From contig OZ014411.1 of NCBI GenBank assembly GCA_963965975.1, forward strand, positions 23,791,249-23,855,248: DNA of 64,000 bases. The letters run 5' to 3'. A program made the translations under genes and the position numbers. Of this stretch, positions 10,519 through 21,163 are shown piece by piece. Below the pieces are notes generated by a model. The model made no database searches, was not told the origin of the DNA, and saw only the letters and a program-made list of their open reading frames with translations. Within the stretch, counting starts at the first letter, position 1; each line of letters starts with the position of its first letter. The DNA comes from Xestospongia bergquistia. Taxonomy: Eukaryota > Porifera > Demospongiae > Haplosclerida > Petrosiidae.

Positions 10519-12300
10519 TAGGAATGTGTAGAAGACGGTTAGGTGTTGTATTTCGTACCCAATAGCGTAAATTACAGTAGTTTAGTACATTCTTTAAACA
10601 ATCATCTATTAGTTTTTGCTTAATCTCAGATGGAGTCAGTAGAGGTTCTTTCTGTAAGTATAGTGCTATTGCACCACTAACTAAAGGAGTAGCCATTGAT
10701 GTTCCTGATAGAGGTTTTAAACATTCATTACATATATAATCAGCTCCCATTATATTTTGGCCAGGAGCAAATATATCAACACAAACACCACCGTTTGTTC
10801 TGTAGTACACATCATCTCCATTAGCAGATCCAGCAACAGTAATAACTCCTGGTGCACTAGCAGGACTACGATAACATGCATTACTCTCATAATTGCCAGC
10901 GGCTGCAATAATTGGTATTCCCATATTAACGATATTGCTTGATACATTGTTAACTGAAATAGTAGTTCCACCACTTAATGACATTGAGATGATAGCTGGA
11001 CGACGAGGATTACTATTGGTGATATTTGATGCAACAAAATTTAATCCATCTATAATAATGCTCCATGGTGTTGGACCACTGCATTTTAATACTCGAACAC
11101 TGTAACAGTTAGCTTTTTTGGCCACACCATAATTCTTTCCACAAGCAAGACTTGCTACATGAGTTCCATGTCCTTGACAGTCTCTACCAGTTTGGTTAGT
11201 TCCATAGTAATTGTCAACTGGGTCATATCCAGCATATATGGCTCTGTTACCATCAAATTCACTGTGATTATAATTAATACCTATATAATTATATATATAA
11301 AACTTTAATAGCACATATGTAAAGCATTCTTGCTTGCCTGTATCTAAAATGTAAATGTCAACACCTTCTCCATCTCCTTCAGGTTCAAAAATACCATCTA
11401 ATACTGAACTGACTTGGTCAATACGATCCAGTGCCCATGAAAGTGAAGCTTCAGCGAATGTCTCTTCTTCAACAAACTCAACATTGTCAAGATCTTTTAT
11501 CTGAATTGAAACATAATGAGAATATTATGAATATCTGGTATATAGTCTTTTAAATTGGACTGTTAGTTCTAGAACATATAACTTAAGAAAATAAAATAAA
11601 ATCATTCTTTTCTAATGACAAAGTTGTAGATTCATTGTTATAGACCTCATGACTATTTTATAGGATTTGTCATTGTTGATAAGTCTATATGCATTGCTAA
11701 CATGAGAACATTCTATTGAGAAATTATTACTTTATAGGCACATGCTATTTATGTATTGATAGTCATTGGTCATAAATAAGTTATTATATCCATCATTAAT
11801 ATAATAGGTAACCCTCATAACCTTAGAATTGATATTTAAATGATGTCAATCTGTATTGCTCTATATAGAACTTGATGATACTAACAATTTCATAACTTGG
11901 CAGGTTTTTCGAATACATAATAAATCTAATCAATAGATTAATGCGCTATAAAGTACACAGTTTAAATACAATATATATATATATATAATATTATATATAT
12001 TTACATTTTAAGACTAACCTGATGTGCTTCAGCTTCTGACAGTTCTGTAACAATTACTTTAGCAAATTCACCTTCTATTTTGTAAATGTCAGAACTCAAG
12101 GACTGACTTTGAACTTTTTCAGCAATTGCTTCAAATCTTTCATGACTAGTATCAGCTGTCAGTACAACCATATACTGACCTGTTGTCTCTATACCAGGAA
12201 CAGCGCGAATGACTCGACGTGTCTGCACTGCAGCAACAAGGAAAAGAACTAATATAAGAACTTGACTGTGACTTGTACGAAGTTGCATATTTAGCATCAC
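10519..12300 (-). CDS. Subtilase gene B: secreted proteinase K-like serine protease core (I9-S8)
   Basis: Secreted S8 serine endopeptidase, 402 codons in exons 12300-12019, 11500-11338 and 11280-10519. Signal peptide core VLILVLFLVAAVQT, then the I9 pro-domain, then the mature enzyme from about ALDRIDQ. Predicted catalytic residues are Asp147 (DTG), His186 (GHGTHVAS) and Ser343 (GTSMATP), with oxyanion Asn278 (AAGN). All are intact. Intron 2 uses a GC donor (CAG|GCAAGC) instead of GT; acceptors are normal. The start is the first Met of MMLNMQL, with two in-frame alternatives within six codons. Exon 3 ends phase 1 at CCTA|GTAAGTTT, matching linker T1 at 8760 and then the NIDO modules. The likely full product is a protease with a Thr/Pro spacer and one or two NIDO domains. 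Gene C is nearly identical. Confidence 0.9.
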
Positions 12301-12329
12301 GATAAACTGTTTTAGTTTGGTAAATTGCT

Positions 12330-12378
12330 TGTTTTATAAGTATCACGTTGAACCACACCTCCAAATATTAAACGATGA
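12330..12378 (-). promoter_or_regulatory. Proximal promoter of gene B: conserved block plus TATA-like box
   Basis: GGAGGTGTGGTTCAACGTG is followed by CTTATAAAAC and then, about 35 bp later, the start codon. The order block-TATA-ATG recurs in the other copies. Confidence 0.6.
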
Positions 12379-13771
12379 TAATTATTCATATATGATTATA
12401 ATATTCAATAGATTTATTAATATTATATAATCAATGAAGTGCTTTTTGCGTGGACTGTAGCTACCAATGGAAAAAATAGTCCCCCCCGTTCAATCCATAT
12501 ATAATGATCCTCTAAAAACAAAGTAAAGTTAATAATTTGTTTAACTTATTAGGTTTAAAAACAGCTTAATGGAATCATGAATGGTACTCATTGAAAGAAA
12601 TCTGTATGACTACCTGCAACTATGTGTATTTCCTTTGTTTATAGCCATCACTTCTTGTTTCTTTTATATTATGCAGCTGATAAAGGTCTTAAGCCAAGAA
12701 GTTCTGCTTTATAATATTTTTAAACATCATTAATGAAAATATTATGTTTATAAAGCTTAACCAACTCTCAGTCTACAAATATGAATAATATGGTTAAAAA
12801 TTCCAGAATTATTCTATATTTCTATATTATGAATGGGAAAAAATACTACTATTGTGCCTTAGACTTTAGAATGTTGTATGTGGGGGGCATAGAACTATAG
12901 AATAAATAAATCACATGCAATACAATATATGTGTGTGGTCAAGTTAGTCTATATTTTTAAACAAAACAGTAAATTGTCTTAACAGACTCAAGAACATTTC
13001 CTCTACTCCATCACAAAGTAGTAGTAGAGTTAAAAGATCAAAGGTCTGCTTTAATACATATGACCCACTCACACATCATGTTATAATAAATTCTATGATC
13101 TAGGATTGTGTAAGTAAAACATATTTAGTTTTATATGAAAAAGAGGAGAACTTTGAGTTAAACTTATGGCTTAATAACATCACCCCGAGTTGTGACATTG
13201 TCTTTGATACTGGAATGACATCATATTGTATAGAACATCATTACGGAAACGCATTTTGTTTTCAGCAAGTATTTGATATCATTGATTTCTTGTATATACT
13301 TGTAGATAATTATAAAGTTTTATAGATATTAAAGTTTATTTAGTAAATACATACAAAAATTTAGTTTTTTCGAGTGTTTTTATACTGTAGGAAATTTGCT
13401 CTTTATATAAGTGGCCTATTTAAAAGAAATCTTCACATTTTCTTAGCTTGGAAACACCAGAAAAATATGGAATACTTGACACTAAATTGTTCTCTTAACT
13501 GTGCTAGGTACTGCTGTGATTTTGTATCAAAACATTGCTTGTAATGATAACATGTTGTCAAACAAATACAACAATAATATATAGATAAAAATAATATCAA
13601 TAGTTTTGCTTTTTAATCAAAATATAATAAAAATGTCAACATAAAATTGTTCTTATAATTCACTATAGCAATTATTAATATCCATCTAGGTAAAAAAGTA
13701 GATCAGTTTTTTCACTAAAAATCACACATATTTTTACTTTTATTAATAAGTGTAAGTACATATATTACTAC
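12379..13771. other. Spacer between genes B and C
   Basis: AT-rich, with no exon recognised and no recognisable domain in any frame. Duplicated at 16610-18002. Confidence 0.6.
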
Positions 13772-13833
13772 TTAGGGATGAAGCGAGGACAGAGGTGCAT
13801 TACTGTCAATTATAATAGTTGGAGGTTCAGTTT
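13772..13833 (-). CDS. Candidate terminal coding exon of gene C (TEP type)
   Basis: After acceptor TTTATACACAG, a phase-1 exon encodes TEPPTIIIDSNAPLSSLHP and then TAA. Below gene C's exon 3 (phase 1) no other module lies before it, so splicing would give a protease with only this 20-residue tail. It is the duplicate of the exon at 18064-18003. Homology to the shorter exons at 4673 and 43572 supports it; transcript evidence is missing. Confidence 0.5.
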
Positions 13834-14749
13834 CTGTGTATAAAATGAAGATAAAAACTTGATAATTATTATAGTAAAAGATAATACAGTGACTACATGC
13901 ATATACAACTATTTCATACATGGACTATTAGAACAAAACTTTTTATGTTAAAGATAGAATTATTTATTATTGACTGGAATATATGTGATAAACATAAGAA
14001 TTGTAAATGTTTGCGATCATTTGATTTATTTATACTTTGCAAATATTATATAGTTTGTTCATTGATACATTATAAAAAGAGTTCAATACACAAGTGTTTA
14101 ATTCTCAAGCAACTACTGGACTGATCAATGCAGCCATTGCATTCCTATTTGCTGGATTAGGCTTTAGAATGAGCTAAAAGTAAAAGGTAAATAAATAAAT
14201 CTAATCAACCCAAACACAAAAAGAGAGTATTTCATGCCAAAAAAAAATGTTTTAAGAATTTGCTGATTCAGAAGCTTTTACCTATTGTCTCTTATTGCTT
14301 AACAATGTCAAATTATCTTTACATAAATTTTTATTAGATATCATCAGACAGACATAGGCCCAACAATTATATCTTTAACAAAATCCCAGTTTGGCAGATT
14401 TTTGTTATGCATATACATCGTTCAATTATGTGTATAACATATCAAGAGAAAATACTAAATTACAAAATATTAGAGAAGTTATAAATAAGGTCTAAAAGAC
14501 ATTTGACTAATGAATTGCAGTGTTATCATTTGAGTACCTTTTGTTATAGTGTACTTTTCACTTACTAAAGTGGACACTGTACCCTTTTTAGACACTCACT
14601 TGTGTAGGCATGTTTATCATAAATTAACCATGAGGTCCTAAACAATCTTAAGCTACCTAGTATAAAATGTGTCGCACATTAAAAGTGTCATTGAACATAC
14701 ATAGTAATAAGTATATATATATAATTTTATAATGTTTTAAGAAACTTAC

Positions 14750-16531
14750 TAGGAATGTGTAGAAGACGGTTAGGTGTTGTATTTCGTACCCAATAGCGTA
14801 AATTACAGTAGTTTAGTACATTCTTTAAACAATCATCTATTAGTTTTTGCTTAATCTCAGATGGAGTCAGTAGAGGTTCTTTCTGTAAGTATAGTGCTAT
14901 TGCACCACTAACTAAAGGAGTAGCCATTGATGTTCCTGATAGAGGTTTTAAACATTCATTACATATATAATCAGCTCCCATTATATTTTGGCCAGGAGCA
15001 AATATATCAACACAAACACCACCGTTTGTTCTGTAGTACACATCATCTCCATTAGCAGATCCAGCAACAGTAATAACTCCTGGTGCACTAGCAGGACTAC
15101 GATAACATGCATTACTCTCATAATTGCCAGCGGCTGCAATAATTGGTATTCCCATATTAACGATATTGCTTGATACATTGTTAACTGAAATAGTAGTTCC
15201 ACCCCTTAATGACATTGAGATGATAGCTGGACGACGAGGATTACTATTGGTGATATTTGATGCAACAAAATTTAATCCATCTATAATAATGCTCCATGGT
15301 GTTGGACCACTGCATTTTAATACTCGAACACTGTAACAGTTAGCTTTTTTGGCCACACCATAATTCTTTCCACAAGCAAGACTTGCTACATGAGTTCCAT
15401 GTCCTTGACAGTCTCTACCAGTTTGGTTAGTTCCATAGTAATTGTCAACTGGGTCATATCCAGCATATATGGCTCTGTTACCATCAAATTCACTGTGATT
15501 ATAATTAATACCTATATAATTATATATATAAAACTTTAATAGCACATATGTAAAGCATTCTTGCTTGCCTGTATCTAAAATGTAAATGTCAACACCTTCT
15601 CCATCTCCTTCAGGTTCAAAAATACCATCTAATACTGAACTGACTTGGTCAATACGATCCAGTGCCCATGAAAGTGAAGCTTCAGCGAATGTCTCTTCTT
15701 CAACAAACTCAACATTGTCAAGATCTTTTATCTGAATTGAAACATAATGAGAATATTATGAATATCTGGTATATAGTCTTTTAAATTGGACTGTTAGTTC
15801 TAGAACATATAACTTAAGAAAATAAAATAAAATCATTCTTTTCTAATGACAAAGTTGTAGATTCATTGTTATAGACCTCATGACTATTTTATAGGATTTG
15901 TCATTGTTGATAAGTCTATATGCATTGCTAACATGAGAACATTCTATTGAGAAATTATTACTTTATAGGCACATGCTATTTATGTATTGATAGTCATTGG
16001 TCATAAATAAGTTATTATATCCATCATTAATATAATAGGTAACCCTCATAACCTTAGAATTGATATTTAAATGATGTCAATCTGTATTGCTCTATATAGA
16101 ACTTGATGATACTAACAATTTCATAACTTGGCAGGTTTTTCGAATACATAATAAATCTAATCAATAGATTAATGCGCTATAAAGTACACAGTTTAAATAC
16201 AATATATATATATATATAATATTATATATATTTACATTTTAAGACTAACCTGATGTGCTTCAGCTTCTGACAGTTCTGTAACAATTACTTTAGCAAATTC
16301 ACCTTCTATTTTGTAAATGTCAGAACTCAAGGACTGACTTTGAACTTTTTCAGCAATTGCTTCAAATCTTTCATGACTAGTATCAGCTGTCAGTACAACC
16401 ATATACTGACCTGTTGTCTCTATACCAGGAACAGCGCGAATGACTCGACGTGTCTGCACTGCAGCAACAAGGAAAAGAACTAATATAAGAACTTGACTGT
16501 GACTTGTACGAAGTTGCATATTTAGCATCAC
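14750..16531 (-). CDS. Subtilase gene C: near-identical duplicate of B
   Basis: Exons 16531-16250, 15731-15569 and 15511-14750; 402 codons, including the same GC donor in intron 2. The only coding difference seen from gene B is residue 251 in the MSL-x-GG loop, Ser in B and Arg in C (AGT to AGG). Genes D and E also have Arg here, and A has Ser. All catalytic motifs are intact. Unlike B, the next exon downstream is the terminal exon at 13833, so C probably encodes a protease without NIDO, linker or SMB tail. It is an outcome of where the duplication borders fell. The near-identity could also reflect an assembly collapse or haplotype artefact. Confidence 0.88.
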
Positions 16532-16560
16532 GATAAACTGTTTTAGTTTGGTAAATTGCT

Positions 16561-16609
16561 TGTTTTATAAGTATCACGTTGAACCACACCTCCAAATATT
16601 AAACGATGA
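16561..16609 (-). promoter_or_regulatory. Proximal promoter of gene C
   Basis: Identical to the promoter of gene B: conserved GGTGTGGTTCAACGTG block followed by a TTATAAAAC box. Confidence 0.6.
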
Positions 16610-18002
16610 TAATTATTCATATATGATTATAATATTCAATAGATTTATTAATATTATATAATCAATGAAGTGCTTTTTGCGTGGACTGTAGCTACCAATG
16701 GAAAAAATAGTCCCCCCCGTTCAATCCATATATAATGATCCTCTAAAAACAAAGTAAAGTTAATAATTTGTTTAACTTATTAGGTTTAAAAACAGCTTAA
16801 TGGAATCATGAATGGTACTCATTGAAAGAAATCTGTATGACTACCTGCAACTATGTGTATTTCCTTTGTTTATAGCCATCACTTCTTGTTTCTTTTATAT
16901 TATGCAGCTGATAAAGGTCTTAAGCCAAGAAGTTCTGCTTTATAATATTTTTAAACATCATTAATGAAAATATTATGTTTATAAAGCTTAACCAACTCTC
17001 AGTCTACAAATATGAATAATATGGTTAAAAATTCCAGAATTATTCTATATTTCTATATTATGAATGGGAAAAAATACTACTATTGTGCCTTAGACTTTAG
17101 AATGTTGTATGTGGGGGGCATAGAACTATAGAATAAATAAATCACATGCAATACAATATATGTGTGTGGTCAAGTTAGTCTATATTTTTAAACAAAACAG
17201 TAAATTGTCTTAACAGACTCAAGAACATTTCCTCTACTCCATCACAAAGTAGTAGTAGAGTTAAAAGATCAAAGGTCTGCTTTAATACATATGACCCACT
17301 CACACATCATGTTATAATAAATTCTATGATCTAGGATTGTGTAAGTAAAACATATTTAGTTTTATATGAAAAAGAGGAGAACTTTGAGTTAAACTTATGG
17401 CTTAATAACATCACCCCGAGTTGTGACATTGTCTTTGATACTGGAATGACATCATATTGTATAGAACATCATTACGGAAACGCATTTTGTTTTCAGCAAG
17501 TATTTGATATCATTGATTTCTTGTATATACTTGTAGATAATTATAAAGTTTTATAGATATTAAAGTTTATTTAGTAAATACATACAAAAATCTAGTTTTT
17601 TCGAGTGTTTTTATACTGTAGGAAATTTGCTCTTTATATAAGTGGCCTATTTAAAAGAAATCTTCACATTTTCTTAGCTTGGAAACACCAGAAAAATATG
17701 GAATACTTGACACTAAATTGTTCTCTTAACTGTGCTAGGTACTGCTGTGATTTTGTATCAAAACATTGCTTGTAATGATAACATGTTGTCAAACAAATAC
17801 AACAATAATATATAGATAAAAATAATATCAATAGTTTTGCTTTTTAATCAAAATATAATAAAAATGTCAACATAAAATTGTTCTTATAATTCACTATAGC
17901 AATTATTAATATCCATCTAGGTAAAAAAGTAGATCAGTTTTTTCACTAAAAATCACACATATTTTTACTTTTATTAATAAGTGTAAGTACATATATTACT
18001 AC

Positions 18003-18064
18003 TTAGGGATGAAGCGAGGACAGAGGTGCATTACTGTCAATTATAATAGTTGGAGGTTCAGTTT
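18003..18064 (-). CDS. Candidate terminal coding exon of gene D (TEP type)
   Basis: Same sequence as the exon at 13833-13772 and probably the original. It lies downstream of the SMB exons of gene D. Linker or upper-SMB exons end in phase 1 and would join in frame; the SMB exon at 19154 would join out of phase. Confidence 0.45.
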
Positions 18065-18996
18065 CTGTGTATAAAATGAAGATAAAAACTTGATAATTAT
18101 TATAGTAAAAGATAATACAGTGACTACATGCATATACAACTATTTCATACATGGACTATTAGAACAAAACTTTTTATGTTAAAGATAGAATTATTTATTA
18201 TTGACTGGAATATATGTGATAAACATAAGAATTGTAAATGTTTGCGATCATTTGATTTATTTATACTTTGCAAATATTATATAGTTTGTTCATTGATACA
18301 TTATAAAAAGAGTTCAATACACAAGTGTTTAATTCTCAAGCAACTACTGGACTGATCAATGCAGCCATTGCATTCCTATTTGCTGGATTAGGCTTTAGAA
18401 TGAGCTAAAAGTAAAAGGTAAATAAATAAATCTAATCAACCCAAACACAAAAAGAGAGTATTTCATGCCAAAAAAAAATGTTTTAAGAATTTGCTGATTC
18501 AGAAGCTTTTACCTATTGTCTCTTATTGCTTAACAATGTCAAATTATCTTTACATAAATTTTTATTAGATATCATCAGACAGACATAGGCCCAACAATTA
18601 TATCTTTAACAAAATCCCAGTTTGGCAGATTTTTGTTATGCATATACATCGTTCAATTATGTGTATAACATATCAAGAGAAAATACTAAATTACAAAATA
18701 TTAGAGAAGTTATAAATAAGGTCTAAAAGACATTTGACTAATGAATTGCAGTGTTATCATTTGAGTACCTTTTGTTATAGTGTACTTTTCACTTACTAAA
18801 GTGGACACTGTACCCTTTTTAGACACTCACTTGTGTAGGCATGTTTATCATAAATTAACAATAATAATAAACAATAATTGACCGCAAAACTATAAATAAC
18901 TAAATAGATGCTTAAAATTTGTGCATATCCTACTTGTGTCCTTTGTATTTTATTTTCTGATTATTGTTGATGTATTACAAGAGCTATTGTAATGTC

Positions 18997-19154
18997 TTAC
19001 CAGTTGGAGTAACAACCAATATCAGCTATATCATCACAACAATCGTTCCATTGGTGACAACTTTGATCACAATAGCATCCATTATTATCACATTTATTGG
19101 ACAAGGACCAATTACAACATCCAGAATAGCTAAGTTTAAGTGCTGAGCATGAAC
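18997..19154 (-). CDS. Somatomedin-B-like exon with in-frame stop (gene D tail)
   Basis: Phase-1 exon after ATTTTAG. It encodes GSCSALKLSYSGCC, then the SMB signature CDQSCHQWNDCCDDI and a final Cys, matching the family pattern CxCDxxCxxxxxCCxD. The exon then reads YSNW-stop. The stop is part of ACTG|GTAAGACA, a good donor, but splicing there would leave phase 2 and would not fit the phase-1 terminal exon at 18064. The SMB exon at 44025 ends the same way. So this may be a true C-terminus, or an exon whose 3' end was shortened. SMB domains are small disulfide-knotted extracellular binding modules. Confidence 0.68.
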
Positions 19155-19204
19155 CTAAAATAAAAGTATGAACACCTTTAATAACTTATGCTGCTCAACT
19201 ATCT

Positions 19205-19285
19205 TCAGTACAGTAGATATAGGTGAAGTAAGCAACAGATGTTGTTATTGGAGGTTTGATTATTGTGCATATATAAGAATGCTAA
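19205..19285 (-). pseudogene. Relic of a Thr/Pro linker exon
   Basis: Resembles the linker exon at 20196 (IIKPPITTSV against TIKPSPIDTT) and lies at the matching distance from an SMB exon. The acceptor AG and the donor GT are both altered, so it is probably not spliced. Confidence 0.35.
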
Positions 19286-19886
19286 TAAGTATGATACTTG
19301 TTATATCATGCAAAACAAAAGTAATTGTATATTCAGTGCATAGATTCATCATATTAGCAGGTCACTTGTCAGTAATTATTAGTACATAGAACCAGTCTGT
19401 CAAAAAAGGGAGTTACTGGTGGATAAGACTGTTCTAAAATGTACTATATTGAGAGCAATTGAGCAATTGAATGCTGATAGTTATTGCAAACAGGCTTAGA
19501 TTTATGCATTACTATACTTGTTTGGCTTCCTGTTTCTTATTTTGTAACAATAGTGAGAATTTAATATCCCCACTTGCATTTATTAATCATTTCAGTGAAA
19601 TGTCAAATAGCACCTGTCAAATACTTTAATATGCAGAATAAAGGTCAAATCAGACATAATTTATTTAGTCTGTAACTTAACTTTTTTTAATCAAAAATAT
19701 ATTCCACTACTATCTGAAGTTGCAAGTCTATCGTTTGTAGACACACACTTGTGTAAGCATGATTATCACAAATTAAGCAATAATAACAAACAATAATTGA
19801 CCACATCATGTATAATTTATTAATGTTAAATTTTGCGCATATACTATTTGAGCTGATATATTATATGAGCTGTTGATTTGTCTTAC

Positions 19887-20078
19887 CAAGTTTATCTTTT
19901 GGGGTAGGTGAAGGAAAGAAAGAAGATATAGGATGACAACCAATATCACCTATATCACTACAACAATCATTCCATTTGTGACAGTGTTGATCACAAAAGC
20001 ATCCATCATTTGAACAACTCTTTAAAAGGGACCTTACACAACATCCAGAATAGCTGAGATTAAGTGCCAGACATGAAC
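19887..20078 (-). CDS. Somatomedin-B-like exon plus Pro-rich end (gene D tail)
   Basis: Phase 1-1 exon of 192 bp between ATTTTAG and CTTG|GTAAGAC. It encodes GSCLALNLSYSGCC, a Cys-rich centre and the SMB signature CDQHCHKWNDCCSDI, followed by a Ser/Pro segment (SFFPSPTPKDKL). Ten Cys are present, two more than the classic eight. By order and phase it follows linker T6 in the gene D tail. Confidence 0.75.
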
Positions 20079-20127
20079 CTAAAATAAAAATATTAAAAAC
20101 TTGATTTAATTTGTAGTGTTAATTTAC

Positions 20128-20196
20128 CTTGAGAAACAGATGGTGTAGGTAAAGGTTGTTTTGTTGTATCAATAGGAGAAGGTTTGATTGTTCTAT
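20128..20196 (-). CDS. Short Thr/Pro linker exon T6 (gene D tail)
   Basis: A 69-bp phase 1-1 exon encoding RTIKPSPIDTTKQPLPTPS and a few further residues, between ATATAG and CAAG|GTAAATT. It has no Cys. It is the first module exon below the gene D core. Confidence 0.6.
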
Positions 20197-20759
20197 CTAT
20201 ATAAGTATGGTAATAAAAATTATGATCGTTTTATCCTTGAAGAGATAATCATCACATCAATAAATACATGCAATTATTACTTCATACACGCACTAAGGTT
20301 CAGAACACATAAAATAAGAAATTTTCACTAAATTATCCCTATTTATCTACCTAGTTTGCCAATAAAATCATTATTATGGATATTGCTAATTAACATTATT
20401 AAAAGATTAAACCCTAAAACTTAAAAAAATAATTCCTTCAGCTATAGAACGTAAACCTTAAACTCTAGTGCATAGGAAAACAAACAAGATAAAAAAAAAT
20501 AAAAAAGCAACATAACTTTTAACAAGATCACATAAATTGACATAATACACACTTACTTGCTATAAATAGTTTTAGAAAAATTTGATTGACATCATGTAGC
20601 CATAGTTGTAATAGAAAATATGGAAAAAAAGATAGAAATATATAGTAAGTTATAAAACATGAACAGTTTGTGAATAATAAATAAAATTGTGACATAAAAC
20701 CTTCCAATTGAAGTATAAAATAATACATAATCACATAAATTGACATAATTTATGTGGTT

Positions 20760-21126
20760 ATTTCAATTTGTGATAACTTTAATTTTGTTAAAAGTGTTAG
20801 CACATGTATGTGTACTCCATCAATCTCTCTACCTCCCAGATACAAGTCCCTATAAATATCTTTACATATCTAGTTTACATCACATAAAGTAGATTGTTTG
20901 TCACTAAACTCTTTTGGTTGCTATAATTACTATGGATTTGACACTTCACTAATGACTTCAAAAAAAGGTTATAGGAAGTGCTGTCTAATAAGACTTTAAT
21001 ATACTGACAGCCCTTAAAGTGTTACTAACACAGCATCTGTTAATTATCATTTTTCTAAGTAATGACATGTTAAACGGAATCTTAATAGTTCTAATAATTT
21101 ATTACAGGACTGTCTAGGATCAATTA

Positions 21127-21163
<37 letters not shown>

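Larger units (their letters stand above)
10396..14626. repeat. 4,231-bp tandem duplication, unit 1 (gene B core plus a terminal exon)
   Basis: Begins accatgaggtcctaaac and is followed directly by the same sequence at 14627. The offset is exactly 4,231 bp across the whole unit. I found two single-base differences from unit 2 (10973 a against 15204 c; 13361 t against 17592 c). A 2-bp AC is shared by the left border, the junction and the right border. Confidence 0.97.
14627..18857. repeat. 4,231-bp tandem duplication, unit 2 (gene C core plus terminal exon of gene D)
   Basis: Second unit of the exact tandem duplication, ending in aaatta followed by acaataataa. It contains gene C and the terminal exon that would serve gene D. 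Everything outside the two units differs, so the borders are sharp. Confidence 0.97.

Noticed and set aside
13897..14124. 75-codon frame, duplicated at 18128
   Set aside because: Its presence in both units only reflects the tandem duplication. There is no domain, and composition is that of AT-rich spacer.
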